A DNA stretch of 64,000 nt from Candidatus Methanoperedens sp. BLZ2 (GCF_002487355.1 NZ_NTMG01000023.1:28816-92815), one strand, 5' to 3'; positions 17,487 through 25,079 are shown, counted from the first letter of the stretch. A program made the numbers and translations. The notes: generated by a model from the sequence alone, not told the origin.

Positions 17487-18163
17487 TTTTTAGCCTCAAC
17501 TTTCTCATTCTCATTTTCTTGCATTTTAGTTTCCTGAGGCTCTTTTTCTTTTTCTTTATCGCTATCTTTTTCCCTATCTTTTTCTTTGATCTCTTTGTTC
17601 TCTATTTTCGATTCCCCTTTTTCTCCAAGTTTAAAAATAGCCTCCAGTTCCCTGGTATTTTCCATCCTGTCGATAGATAATGGCAATTTTCCTTTTGCCA
17701 TCATTTCCAGTCCAAAAGGGAGCTGTTTTATCATTCGAGGCTCAGTCATGCTGTATCTGGAGATGAGCAGGAATTCAGAAGCCCTGCCGTTATTCTTAAT
17801 TACACTTGAAAAAACGTTATCGAACTTTGCATTTTTGTTTATTATTCCTTCAGCTATCGCTATTGGTTTTAACGTTTCCATAAGCTCAGTCGGATGAATT
17901 CCCCTCGGACACCTGACAGAGCATGAGAAGCACGTCGTGCATATCCATATCGTGTTGCTTGAAAGCACTTCTTTTTTAAGGCCAAGCTGCACCATGCGCA
18001 CAAGCTCGCGCGGGGAATAGTCCATTTCGTGGCTGACAGGACAGGAACCCGCGCATATTCCACATTGTATGCAGGTCGGGATTTTTTCTCCGACGTGGGT
18101 TTTTAAGACCTGATCCCTGAAAGTAGTGTCTCTTGATTCCGGAAGTATTGGTTCCTTTTTCAT
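17483..18163 (-). CDS. hdrC: HdrC, iron-sulfur subunit with long charged tail
   Basis: HdrC relays electrons from HdrA to HdrB through two [4Fe-4S] clusters, here 'CIQCGICAGSCP' (residues about 37-48) and 'CTTCFSCSVRCPRG' (about 79-92). The core ends near residue 180; the final ~45 residues are almost entirely Lys, Glu and Asp ('KEIKEKDREKDSDKEKEKEP'), a low-complexity tail that ordinary HdrC lacks. It is the first gene of the operon, with SD 'AAGGGAG' and TATA-like box upstream. Confidence 0.93.
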   Translation of the reverse strand: MKKEPILPESRDTTFRDQVLKTHVGEKIPTCIQCGICAGSCPVSHEMDYSPRELVRMVQLGLKKEVLSSNTIWICTTCFSCSVRCPRGIHPTELMETLKPIAIAEGIINKNAKFDNVFSSVIKNNGRASEFLLISRYSMTEPRMIKQLPFGLEMMAKGKLPLSIDRMENTRELEAIFKLGEKGESKIENKEIKEKDREKDSDKEKEKEPQETKMQENENEKVEAKK

Positions 18164-18199
18164 ATATTGCTCCCTTAGGGGAAGTTAGATGAAGAGCTG

Positions 18200-18217
18200 A
18201 TGATATTTAAATATTAT
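18200..18217 (-). promoter_or_regulatory. hdrCBA promoter
   Basis: On the minus strand 'AATATTTAAATATC' (about 18202-18215) lies about 40-50 bp before the hdrC ATG, matching an archaeal TATA box with a short leader containing the SD 'AAGGGAG'. Confidence 0.5.
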
Positions 18218-18366
18218 CCGAGATGGATTCTGTCAAGTATGCGTTTGCTAATATAATATAATTTATTAAATCAGTATCGGTTGATCCAGGAAAGATAGCA
18301 TTGTACTTATAACTGACGAAGACTTGACAGTACCTCGGGGCAGCAATATTCAAATAATTCGAAGCT

Positions 18367-18425
18367 TTCAGGCGCCGCCGGGACGATGCGCATGGGGGGC
18401 ATGTGACTATGAAATGGGGGCGCTT
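18367..18425 (+). repeat. GC-rich structured repeat, copy R1
   Basis: First of four dispersed copies sharing the core 'CAGGCGCCGCCGGGACGATG' followed by a G-run and ending in 'GGGGGCGCT'. In all copies 'GCGCC' near the left end can pair with 'GGCGC' at the right end, enclosing about 50 nt. R1 lacks the terminal 'GGTTAGCG' hairpin present in R2-R4. It lies between hdrC and the MqsA-like gene in a stretch with no convincing gene (18164-19046). Confidence 0.65.
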
Positions 18426-18488
18426 TTTTCTGGCCTGATGTTTCAGGTTGTGTACTCCGTAATTGAAAAGGTAGCAACAGCAGAAACA

Positions 18489-18570
18489 AAACAACGAACT
18501 AACACGAACTGAACGAACTCCGGTAGGATGAGTTCGTTTCAGTTCGTCCGAGTTAGTTGTTCTTTTTGTC
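18489..18570. repeat. Long imperfect inverted repeat followed by T-run
   Basis: The left arm (18489-18520) consists of three tandem 'CGAACT' units and the right arm (18530-18562) of the matching 'AGTTCG' and 'AGTTAG' units, separated by 9 nt ('CGGTAGGAT'). The stem is about 28 bp with a few bulges and is followed by 'TTTTTGTCTGTTTTTTT'. RNA from the plus strand would form a very stable hairpin, terminator-like. Confidence 0.6.
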
Positions 18571-18629
18571 TGTTTTTTTGATAAGGCGAAAAGATGTATG
18601 CAGCACTCTATTTTCATAAAAGAAGGCGC

Positions 18630-18790
18630 CGGGAGCAGGATGTGATGAGGCAGCCGGATGACTATGCTTTGATCGGCGCTGGGATTTAAGGGTAGGGGTG
18701 GCGCGCCAGTTTTATTTTAGGGACGGCGCAGGGGGCATGATAGGGTTAGGGCAACCGGATGACTGTGCTTTGACTGGCGCTGGGTTCAGG
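18630..18790 (+). repeat. Two tandem copies of a second GC-rich repeat
   Basis: Copies at about 18630-18690 and 18720-18788 share 'CCGGATGACT' then 'TGCTTTGA' and close with 'GGCGCTGGG', opening with 'GGCGC'. The enclosing GCGCC/GGCGC pairing is like R1-R4, so this looks like a sister family of the same structured element. Confidence 0.5.
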
Positions 18791-18900
18791 TTGAGAGTTT
18801 CAGACTAAGCTGTCACAACAGGAATGCGATTCAAAGGTAGAAAAATTTGCAGATTGTTCTTCGAAACGTTTATCTAATCATACGAAAATCATACGTATGA

Positions 18901-19050
18901 TATGAATGCTTATACAGAAAATACTTATTTCACCCAAAGTTTCGGAGAAAATCAAATTTTTTTGTATATGAAGCAGGAATTGCTGAGATTAAAACTGCAT
19001 ACAAGGCATCAGATTGGCAGATTGATCTTTATAAGAGAAAGAGAGGATGA
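18901..19050 (+). pseudogene. Possible remnant of a gene upstream of the MqsA-like gene
   Basis: A 49-codon frame without any usable start codon (from the stop at 18898-18900) ends in '...YEAGIAEIKTAYKASDW...LYKRKRG' with its TGA overlapping the following ATG (ATGA). The composition looks protein-like and the overlap is typical of a toxin followed by its antitoxin. This may be the 3' end of a truncated or frameshifted toxin gene. I do not recognise the family. Confidence 0.3.
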
Positions 19051-19052
19051 TT

Positions 19053-19478
19053 ATGAAATCCAAGAAGAAAGAAATTGATTATGAAAATATTCAGCCTGAT
19101 GAGCTAACAGGTGAGGAAGCAGATTTTGAAGTTCAACTCGATAACAAAATTCCGGCATATTGCATTGATTGCCATATAAAAATGAAACCTGCAAAAATCG
19201 ATATCAAGAGAGGCAATATCATGATAATGAATGTGAGTGCATACAAATGTCCGAAATGCGGTAAAGAGCTTTTAGACGTTGAAACTTCCAGTAGAATAGA
19301 GCGAGAGTTTGCACTCAGGCACACTGAGGAGATCAAGGGCTATGAAGTCAAAATATCTTCGGATGGGAGGAACTACCTGATACGATTCCCGAAAGAGCTT
19401 TCCAAGATGCTTGCAACCAAGAAATTCGCAAAAATACTGCCTGTGGATGCTGATGAGTTTGTGGTGAAAGTTGTGTGA
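19053..19478 (+). CDS. MqsA/YgiT-type zinc-finger protein (putative antitoxin)
   Basis: The protein has a zinc-binding N-terminal half with 'CIDCHIKMKPAK' and, about 30 residues later, 'CPKCGKELL', the CxxC...CxxC pattern of YgiT/MqsA antitoxins. It is followed by a region with basic 'NYLIRFPKELSKML' that could be an AbrB-like or other DNA-binding fold. I prefer the ATG at 19053 (141 aa) because 'GAGAGG' lies 6 nt upstream; the ATG at 19047 is two codons earlier. No intact toxin is next to it; see the upstream remnant. Confidence 0.65.
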   Translation: MKSKKKEIDYENIQPDELTGEEADFEVQLDNKIPAYCIDCHIKMKPAKIDIKRGNIMIMNVSAYKCPKCGKELLDVETSSRIEREFALRHTEEIKGYEVKISSDGRNYLIRFPKELSKMLATKKFAKILPVDADEFVVKVV

Positions 19479-19505
19479 AATATCACTTTCATTTTCAGCT
19501 GCTTA

Positions 19506-19531
19506 GACCCGCCCCTGGCAGCGGGCGGAGA
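19506..19531 (+). terminator. GC hairpin behind the MqsA-like gene
   Basis: 'CCGCCC' (19509-19514) and 'GGGCGG' (19523-19528) form a stable stem-loop 30 bp after the stop codon. There is no T-run, so termination is only a possibility. Confidence 0.3.
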
Positions 19532-19562
19532 TTGGTGCACCTCTATGCAATAATAATTCCAT

Positions 19563-19631
19563 CTGTCAGGCGCCGCCGGAACGATGCGCGGGGGGCATAT
19601 GCCTGTGCGATGAGGGCGCTGGTTAGCGTTG
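19563..19631 (+). repeat. GC-rich structured repeat, copy R2
   Basis: 'TGTCAGGCGCCGCC' followed by 'GATGCGCGGGGGGCAT', closing in 'GGGCGCTGGTTAGCGTT'. 'CGCT-GGTT-AGCG' forms a small terminal hairpin. Upstream 'GGTGCACCTCTATGCAATA' is shared in part with R4. Confidence 0.65.
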
Positions 19632-19678
19632 CTTGTTGTTTTATCGGTGTTTGATGACTCAAAGTAAATATCCTATAT

Positions 19679-19885
19679 CTATTTGATCAGTACATCTACC
19701 GCTTTCATAAATTCTCTACAAACCACGATTCCAGCATGCAAATCCATCTCTATTTCCGCAAAACCAAGCGAATATTGAGTCTCATGCCTGGCATCGCGAA
19801 GGGTATCGAGGTAATCGAGAAAATCTCTGTTTAGCAACTTTGTATTAACGTATTTTTCTTCAACGTAATCAGATAGCTCAGTCAA
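19679..19885 (-). CDS. Short HEPN-domain protein
   Basis: The 68-aa product is all-helical and contains 'LRDARHETQYSLG', the R-x-x-R-H-x-x-x-Y signature of the HEPN family of nucleotidyltransferase partners. It follows the HTH-nucleotidyltransferase gene with an 8-bp overlap and starts at a TTG with 'AGGAG' 8 nt upstream. HEPN proteins in such pairs are RNases or are kept inactive by AMPylation. At 68 aa it is about half the normal length, so it may be a minimal or truncated member. Confidence 0.65.
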   Translation of the reverse strand: MTELSDYVEEKYVNTKLLNRDFLDYLDTLRDARHETQYSLGFAEIEMDLHAGIVVCREFMKAVDVLIK

Positions 19886-20429
19886 ATATATCTTCTCCTG
19901 CAGATGTCAGTTTCAACCTGAAATAAAATTCAGGGTCGTTTTCTTTTAAGTCTTTTATTTTTTTATCGGTCAGGAGCAGTAATTTTACCTCTTTCCTGAA
20001 ATCTGTTTCTATTTTGCGCGTTATGTTTTTTAGCTTTATGGCATCTGAATGATTTTTTGTATAAATCCACATATCGATATCGCTTTGCAGCGTATCTTTT
20101 CCTGCGGCAAAACTGCCGTATATGCCGACAATCCCGTGCTTATTCAGTTCTTTGAAAGAACTGTGGTTGAGCATATCATTAATATTGATAAGCTGCCTGA
20201 TTTTGCTGAGAAGCAAGTTATTTGGATATAGGGAAAGGATTTTTTTATTTTTGAGCTTTTTTTCCCTGATGAAGCCTAATTTTTTAAATATTTTTATTGC
20301 CTGATGAACTTGCGCCGGAGATACGCCTGTGTTTTCAGAAATTTCTCTTATGTATGTTTCATTTTTACTTGATAGATCTTTCAGGATTACCAGATTCTTT
20401 TTTGTAAACAATCTTTGTAAATCGTTCAT
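19878..20429 (-). CDS. HTH-MNT nucleotidyltransferase (putative antitoxin)
   Basis: N-terminal winged HTH ('SKNETYIREISENTGVSPAQVHQAIKIFKKLGFI', residues about 20-55) followed by a minimal nucleotidyltransferase domain with 'GIYGSFAAGKDTLQSDIDMWI' (G-S-F and D-x-D). MNT proteins paired with HEPN AMPylate and silence the HEPN RNase; the HTH suggests autoregulation. I place the start at the ATG at 20429 because the TATA-containing palindrome at 20445-20463 leaves no room for the more upstream ATG at 20444; 20432 is also possible. It overlaps the HEPN gene by 8 bp. Confidence 0.75.
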   Translation of the reverse strand: MNDLQRLFTKKNLVILKDLSSKNETYIREISENTGVSPAQVHQAIKIFKKLGFIREKKLKNKKILSLYPNNLLLSKIRQLININDMLNHSSFKELNKHGIVGIYGSFAAGKDTLQSDIDMWIYTKNHSDAIKLKNITRKIETDFRKEVKLLLLTDKKIKDLKENDPEFYFRLKLTSAGEDIFD

Positions 20430-20444
20430 CATTACTAAACACAT

Positions 20445-20485
20445 TGTTTATTTATAATAAACATTTTGTTCATTTTTTGTGAACA
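20445..20485. promoter_or_regulatory. Two adjacent 19-bp palindromic operators
   Basis: 'TGTTTATT-tat-AATAAACA' (20445-20463) and 'TGTTCA-7nt-TGAACA' (20467-20485) start 22 bp apart, about two helical turns, directly before the HTH-MNT gene. The first contains its TATA box. They look like paired operators for the HTH of the adjacent protein. Confidence 0.6.
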
Positions 20486-20552
20486 AGTATATAGGTTGCT
20501 GGACACCGGGTATGGGCAGGGTCTGCATTGCTTTTATACAAACATAATTCAG

Positions 20553-20619
20553 ACTGTCAGGTGCCGCCGGGACGATGTGCTTGGGGATATGCGAGGAGGG
20601 CGCTGGTTAGCGTTATTTG
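20553..20619 (+). repeat. GC-rich structured repeat, copy R3
   Basis: 'CTGTCAGGTGCCGCCGGGAC' followed by 'GATGTGC' and a shortened G-run, closing in 'GGGCGCTGGTTAGCGTTATTTG'-like sequence. It is slightly shorter than R2 and R4 and carries C-to-T changes in the left arm that weaken the enclosing stem. Confidence 0.62.
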
Positions 20620-20680
20620 ATCACTTTGGGGCGCGTGATTTAATGCACCAAGGTTTCAGGGGGTGGCGCAGTCGCTTTAA

Positions 20681-21106
20681 TTAAAAATCCAACTCTTCTG
20701 GAGTGACAGCTTTTAAGTCTTTGATTTTATTGAAATGATCTATATTTCTGGTCACCACCTTTTTGATTCCATATGAAACCGCAGTTGCAGCAATAAGACA
20801 ATCATTTAACTCTATTTCTTTTCCTTCTCGGATGAGATTTGAGTAAATTTTGCCTCCAAGTATCGCTATTTCTTTATCGAGATCAATTACAGATGTTGTT
20901 GAGATTATCTTAAGGGTCTTTTCCAAAGCATCTGTCTTTTTTGAAAGGTATGCTCCGACACTTAATTCCGCTACAACAATAGAGGATGTAAAACCATTGT
21001 TCGAACCTTCCAAAGTCTCCAGGAAGTCTTTCGATGAGGTAACCGAATTTGTCCTCAGACAATCAACAAATATTGATGTATCGATAAAAACTTTCATTTT
21101 ATCCAA
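20681..21106 (-). CDS. vapC: PIN-domain ribonuclease toxin (VapC-like)
   Basis: The 141-aa PIN protein shows 'VFIDTSIFVDCL' (first Asp), 'SSIVVAELSVGA' (Glu), 'IELNDCLIAATAVSYG' (Asp) and 'KKVVTRNIDHFNKI' (late Asp), a complete catalytic set for a Mg-dependent RNase. VapC toxins usually cleave tRNA or rRNA. It lies downstream of a short antitoxin gene, overlapping it by 13 bp. Confidence 0.88.
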   Translation of the reverse strand: MDKMKVFIDTSIFVDCLRTNSVTSSKDFLETLEGSNNGFTSSIVVAELSVGAYLSKKTDALEKTLKIISTTSVIDLDKEIAILGGKIYSNLIREGKEIELNDCLIAATAVSYGIKKVVTRNIDHFNKIKDLKAVTPEELDF

Positions 21107-21309
21107 TCTAATCTCTTTGACCTGCGCAGATTATCAACGAATTTTTTACTGTCAATATCATAGCCCCATGCGCCAAGAGAATCCTCTACAGCACTTGTTT
21201 TTTTCCCGGATGTTTTCTGCTTTCGTACCATGTTTAAAATGGCATGGAGTTCTTTATCAAGGGCTATGAGCCGCTTTTCGAGATTTATCGAGGATTCCAT
21301 AAATGTCAC
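21094..21309 (-). CDS. Antitoxin of the VapBC pair
   Basis: The 71-aa protein directly upstream of the PIN toxin has a long helix ('INLEKRLIALDKELHAILNMVRKQ') and the acidic/aromatic C-terminus 'VEDSLGAWGYDID...RRSKRLDWIK', which resembles the toxin-binding tail of archaeal VapB-like antitoxins. It overlaps vapC. The start could also be the ATG at 21300. Confidence 0.72.
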   Translation of the reverse strand: MTFMESSINLEKRLIALDKELHAILNMVRKQKTSGKKTSAVEDSLGAWGYDIDSKKFVDNLRRSKRLDWIK

Positions 21310-21504
21310 AGCTAAATTAGTATGCTATTATTAATATTGTTATCCCTTTGCTTACTCTCTTAAGACGACACCGGGAGGCGCGGGGTTTTAAAGAGCGGCA
21401 GCCTGAGGGGAAGCGTTAGGAAATCTTGTTCGAGTTTATTCGACTAGCGCCGGGTATCTTGTGATGGGTGGGCGCAGGTTTGTGGTGCCTCTATAGGAAT
21501 TCGG
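21310..21504 (+). other. Gene-free GC-rich stretch before R4
   Basis: The stretch contains AT-rich vapB promoter DNA (21310-21350) and then GC-rich fragments resembling the structured repeats ('CACCGGGAGGCGCGGGG', 'AGCGCCGGG', 'GGGCGCAGG'). No open frame looks real. Confidence 0.4.
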
Positions 21505-21577
21505 GCTGTCAGGCGCCGCCGGGATGATGCGCATGGGGGCATGGGAAAGGCGATGGGGGCGCTGGTTAGCGTTATTT
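21505..21577 (+). repeat. GC-rich structured repeat, copy R4
   Basis: The most complete copy: 'CTGTCAGGCGCCGCCGGG', 'ATGATGCGCATGGGGGCATG', then 'GATGGGGGCGCTGGTTAGCG'. It is followed at 21594-21633 by short tandem 'CGCAAAG' units ('CACCGCAAAGTACGCAAAG'). Confidence 0.65.
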
Positions 21578-21698
21578 GTGGTTTTATCTAAGCTTTTCAC
21601 CGCAAAGTACGCAAAGAGCGCAAAGATTTGAGGGATGCGCCGGTCTCATTTTAGGCGGCGCAAGGGGCAGCGGATTGGTATAACTAAATATTGGAGAT

Positions 21699-24600
21699 TC
21701 ACTCAACCAATTTTTTAAATTCATTATCAGCCCATAACTTTTCAAAATCTTTATCGGTCTTTGCATTTCCTTTATAATACCCATCAAGTTCAATTGCACG
21801 TTTTAAATTAAATAGAGCCTCCTCTTTTTTATCAATTAAGCAATAATTACAGCTACTATCGTACCATGCTACAGCCAAATTCGGATCAATATCCAGTGCT
21901 TTATTGTAAGATCCTAATGCTTCATAATATCTTTTTAATCTAGAGAGAATAATACCTTTAAAATTCCACATAATAGCAACATTAGGTTCTAGCTCCAGTG
22001 CCTTAATGATAGTTTCTAATGATTCATTGTCTCGATTGAGTTTAAAAAGAATACTACTTTTGCTAAACCATGAATCAGCAAAATCAGGTTCAATATTTAT
22101 CACTTTTTCAATGGCTTCTAATGCTTCGTTATATCTACTAAGCCTAAATAGAATACCGCTTTTGTTAAACAAAATTTCAGGAATATCTGGTTTTATATCG
22201 GCAGCTTTATCATAAGCTTCTAAAGCTTCATCGTATCTATTCAGGCAATAAAGTACATTACCTCTAAAATTCCACACTTCAGATGAATCTGGATTTATAT
22301 TCAATAGTTTATCAATGGCTTTAAGGGCTTCATCATTTCTATTTAATTTAGATAGAATATTACCTTTATTGGACAATGCTTCAGCAAAATCTGGATCAAT
22401 ATCCAGTGCTTTTTCAATGGCCTCTAATGCTTCATTATATTTCTGCAATCCAAAAAGAATATTGCCTTTGTTAGACCACGATCCAGCAAGGGTTGGATTA
22501 ATTTCCAGTGCTTTATCAATTGCCTCAAGAGCTTCTTCATATCGATTTAATTTAGAAAGAACATTAGTCTTATTAGACCATGCACCAATAGAACCGGAAT
22601 CAATCAGCAGTGCTTTATTAAAAGCTTCCAACGATTCGGTATCTCTATTTAGGTTAGATAAAATAGTACCTTTGAAATCCCATATAAGAGCAACATTGGG
22701 TTCTATCTCAATTGCTTTATCAATTGTTTTTAATGCTTCTTCATATCGATTTAATTCAAACAGAAATTTAACTTTGTTTAACCAAGCCCAAAGTAAAGTC
22801 GGTTCTATCTTAATTACTTTATCAATCGCTTTTAGTGCTTCATCGTATCTATTTAGTTCATAAAGTATAGTACTTTTGATTCTCCAGGCAACATCAAGAT
22901 TTGGTTCGTTCTTAAGTGCTTTATTTATGGCTTCAAGTGCGTCATCATTTCTTTTTAATTTAGAAAGAATATTACCTTTATTGGACCACGCTCCAGAAAA
23001 ATCTGGATCAATATTCAATGCCTTGTCAATAGCCTCTAATGCTTCATTATATTTTTTCAATCCAAAAAGAGCATTACTTTTGTTAGACCACGACTCAGCA
23101 AGGGTCGAGTTAATTTCAAGTGCTTTATCAATTGATTCAAGAGCTTCTTCATATCGATTTAATTTAAAAAGAATATTACTTTTGTTTGACCACGCTTCCT
23201 CAAAATCTGGATCGATCACTAATGCTTTTCCAATGGCTTTTAACGCATCGTCATATTTATTTAATTTTAAAAGAATATTACTTTTATGAATCCATGCTAA
23301 ATCAAAATCTGGTTCAATAACAAGTGCTTTATCATAAGATTCTAATGCTTCATCATATCTGCTTAGTTCAGAAAGAATATTACCTTTGTTAAACCATAGT
23401 TTCTCATCGTCTGGATTAATCTTTAGTGTTTTCTCAATGATTTTTAATTCTTCATCATATTTGTCAAGTTTTGAGATGGGAGAGGATTTGTAAGACTCCG
23501 ATTTATCTAAAATTTGTTTTACAATTCTTTCTTGTTTAAGAGTCAATCTATTATCATCATCTAGATAGTCAAACATAGAATTATAGAATCTTTTTTCCCA
23601 ATCATTTAATTTTTCAGGATTTATCCTCAGCAACTGTCTATGCAAAACTTCTTGAGATGTTTTAGAATAAGCATCTCCTAAATATAGATTTTTAATCTCT
23701 TCAACACACCTTTCAAGATTATTATGTATTTCTGAGCCAGTAAATCTTAAAACTTTAAAACCCAAGATTGTAAGTCGTCTATCTATATTTTTATCCCTAA
23801 ATGCTTGATCTGGGGTCTTTTCATGATAATCGTGTCCATCGCAATAAATTGCAATCGGAAATTCATCATTCCATAAAAGTATATCCGGCTTTGTGAAGAA
23901 TTTCTCACCATCTTTTTTTTCTGGAAAGCTTTTAGTAATCTCTTTCTGTTGAATAAAAGCAATGTTATTTATTGCTAGCCCTTTTGCTAGAGAATATTCT
24001 ATAGGACTGTCACATTTATCCTCAATCTCTTTTAATAAGGTAGACATATAAAGCAATTTTTGACTTGCCCTACAGTCAATAATGAAGTCTTTTTCAAATT
24101 CCTGCATTAACTCTTCCTTCTCTGCATTCAAATCTTCAATCATTCGTGGATATGAGGAAGTATAACCTTTTTTAATTAAAAAATCATGAATCATTTTTCC
24201 AACATAATTTAGTAAAGCACGTTGAAGAAACATCATGTCAATTACAGTATCATTTGTTTCTTTCATCACTTTCAAAATGAAATCTTTCTGATATCCCATG
24301 AATATCAGTTCAATTTCGTGAATTTTATCTGAATCTAAGTCAACAATTTTATTACTTCGCCAGGTAAAGAATTTATCCTCTTCCAGAAATTCTCTTATTT
24401 CTTCAAAAAGGGTCTCAAAATCAGGATCGCTTAATTTAATCTTATTTCTCGAAAAATATAATGCAAATTCTTTAAATGTGTATGGTCCATAACTAGTACT
24501 TATGCATAATTCATCTTTTTCTAACTGAAGTATAAGATAAGAATTTTGTGGATATCGTTCAACTTTTTCTATTATATTTTGCTTTAGATCATGATTCTCA

Positions 24601-24764
24601 AAGAATTTTTTATTTATTTCATTAAAATCTTTACCTAAACAGCATTTTTTATATTTTTTTCCACTTCCACAAGGGCACGGGTAGTTTCTGCCAATTTTCT
24701 TTTTTTTGGGGAGTGATTTTGTGATATCTTTTAAATATTCCGGTAACTCCTCTTCATCGTCCAT
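21699..24764 (-). CDS. SEC-C / PD-(D/E)XK-like / TPR multidomain protein
   Basis: The 1021-aa protein joins three parts. Residues 28-43 are a SEC-C zinc motif ('YPCPCGSGKKYKKCC', Cys 30, 32, 41, 42). Residues about 250-360 resemble a DUF559/Vsr-type PD-(D/E)XK nuclease: 'SPIEYSLAKGL' (E256), 'KPDILLW' (D294) and 'AIYCDGHDYH' (D309), then 'LGFKVLRFTGSEI'. The usual Glu of the 'IE-x-DG' motif is Tyr 307. From about 430 to the end are about 16 nearly identical 34-residue TPRs ('NKGNILFKLNRYEEALEAIDKALEI'-type). A TATA box about 28 bp before the ATG suggests leaderless mRNA. It is probably a defence or nucleic-acid-processing protein; no partner gene is adjacent. Confidence 0.85.
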   Translation of the reverse strand: MDDEEELPEYLKDITKSLPKKKKIGRNYPCPCGSGKKYKKCCLGKDFNEINKKFFENHDLKQNIIEKVERYPQNSYLILQLEKDELCISTSYGPYTFKEFALYFSRNKIKLSDPDFETLFEEIREFLEEDKFFTWRSNKIVDLDSDKIHEIELIFMGYQKDFILKVMKETNDTVIDMMFLQRALLNYVGKMIHDFLIKKGYTSSYPRMIEDLNAEKEELMQEFEKDFIIDCRASQKLLYMSTLLKEIEDKCDSPIEYSLAKGLAINNIAFIQQKEITKSFPEKKDGEKFFTKPDILLWNDEFPIAIYCDGHDYHEKTPDQAFRDKNIDRRLTILGFKVLRFTGSEIHNNLERCVEEIKNLYLGDAYSKTSQEVLHRQLLRINPEKLNDWEKRFYNSMFDYLDDDNRLTLKQERIVKQILDKSESYKSSPISKLDKYDEELKIIEKTLKINPDDEKLWFNKGNILSELSRYDEALESYDKALVIEPDFDLAWIHKSNILLKLNKYDDALKAIGKALVIDPDFEEAWSNKSNILFKLNRYEEALESIDKALEINSTLAESWSNKSNALFGLKKYNEALEAIDKALNIDPDFSGAWSNKGNILSKLKRNDDALEAINKALKNEPNLDVAWRIKSTILYELNRYDEALKAIDKVIKIEPTLLWAWLNKVKFLFELNRYEEALKTIDKAIEIEPNVALIWDFKGTILSNLNRDTESLEAFNKALLIDSGSIGAWSNKTNVLSKLNRYEEALEAIDKALEINPTLAGSWSNKGNILFGLQKYNEALEAIEKALDIDPDFAEALSNKGNILSKLNRNDEALKAIDKLLNINPDSSEVWNFRGNVLYCLNRYDEALEAYDKAADIKPDIPEILFNKSGILFRLSRYNEALEAIEKVINIEPDFADSWFSKSSILFKLNRDNESLETIIKALELEPNVAIMWNFKGIILSRLKRYYEALGSYNKALDIDPNLAVAWYDSSCNYCLIDKKEEALFNLKRAIELDGYYKGNAKTDKDFEKLWADNEFKKLVE

Positions 24765-24953
24765 ATTTTCTAATAAAGGTTGGATAATTTATAAATGTAT
24801 TTATAAACTGAGTTATCTTTTGTGATGTTGAAACTATTTTTCTAAAGGCAGGCCAACCTTCTCGAACTCATTCTACAATTTGTTTACAAATTCTGTATTT
24901 TGATATATTTTTCTATCAGTCATAATTTTTATTCATTTTATGCTTTCGATTTA

Positions 24954-25079
24954 TTAAATCACTCCCATCTCCGTCAACCTCTCCGGCAAATACTTATCCG
25001 TCACATAATCCGGACCCTTCCTCGCAAAAGCCTGCTGTTCAGCCTTCTTCCCGATCTTTAGCATCAGGGGGATTGCCAT
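24954..25079 (-). pseudogene. Duplicated 3' end of top6A
   Basis: The minus strand here encodes a copy of the last ~37 residues of Top6A ('[15 protein letters not shown]...[18 protein letters not shown]'), with stop. 24955-25068 matches 25972-26085 at about 105 of 114 bases. A short frame with its own ATG at 25079 exists but no promoter is evident. The copy and the true top6A end flank the two-gene insert between them. Confidence 0.85.

Noticed and set aside
18207..18617. 136-codon minus-strand frame upstream of hdrC
   Set aside because: It runs through the long hairpin and repeat R1 and across the hdrC promoter; no family features.
18367..21577. The GC-rich repeats as a degenerate CRISPR array
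   Set aside because: Copies are about 1 kb apart, longer than CRISPR repeats, and the spaces hold genes rather than spacers.
21800..23500. Tandem DNA repeats as a separate element
   Set aside because: They are the 102-bp coding units of the TPR array in the 1021-aa protein.
24954..25079. 41-residue ORF as an independent small gene
   Set aside because: It is a copy of the top6A 3' end without evident promoter or SD.
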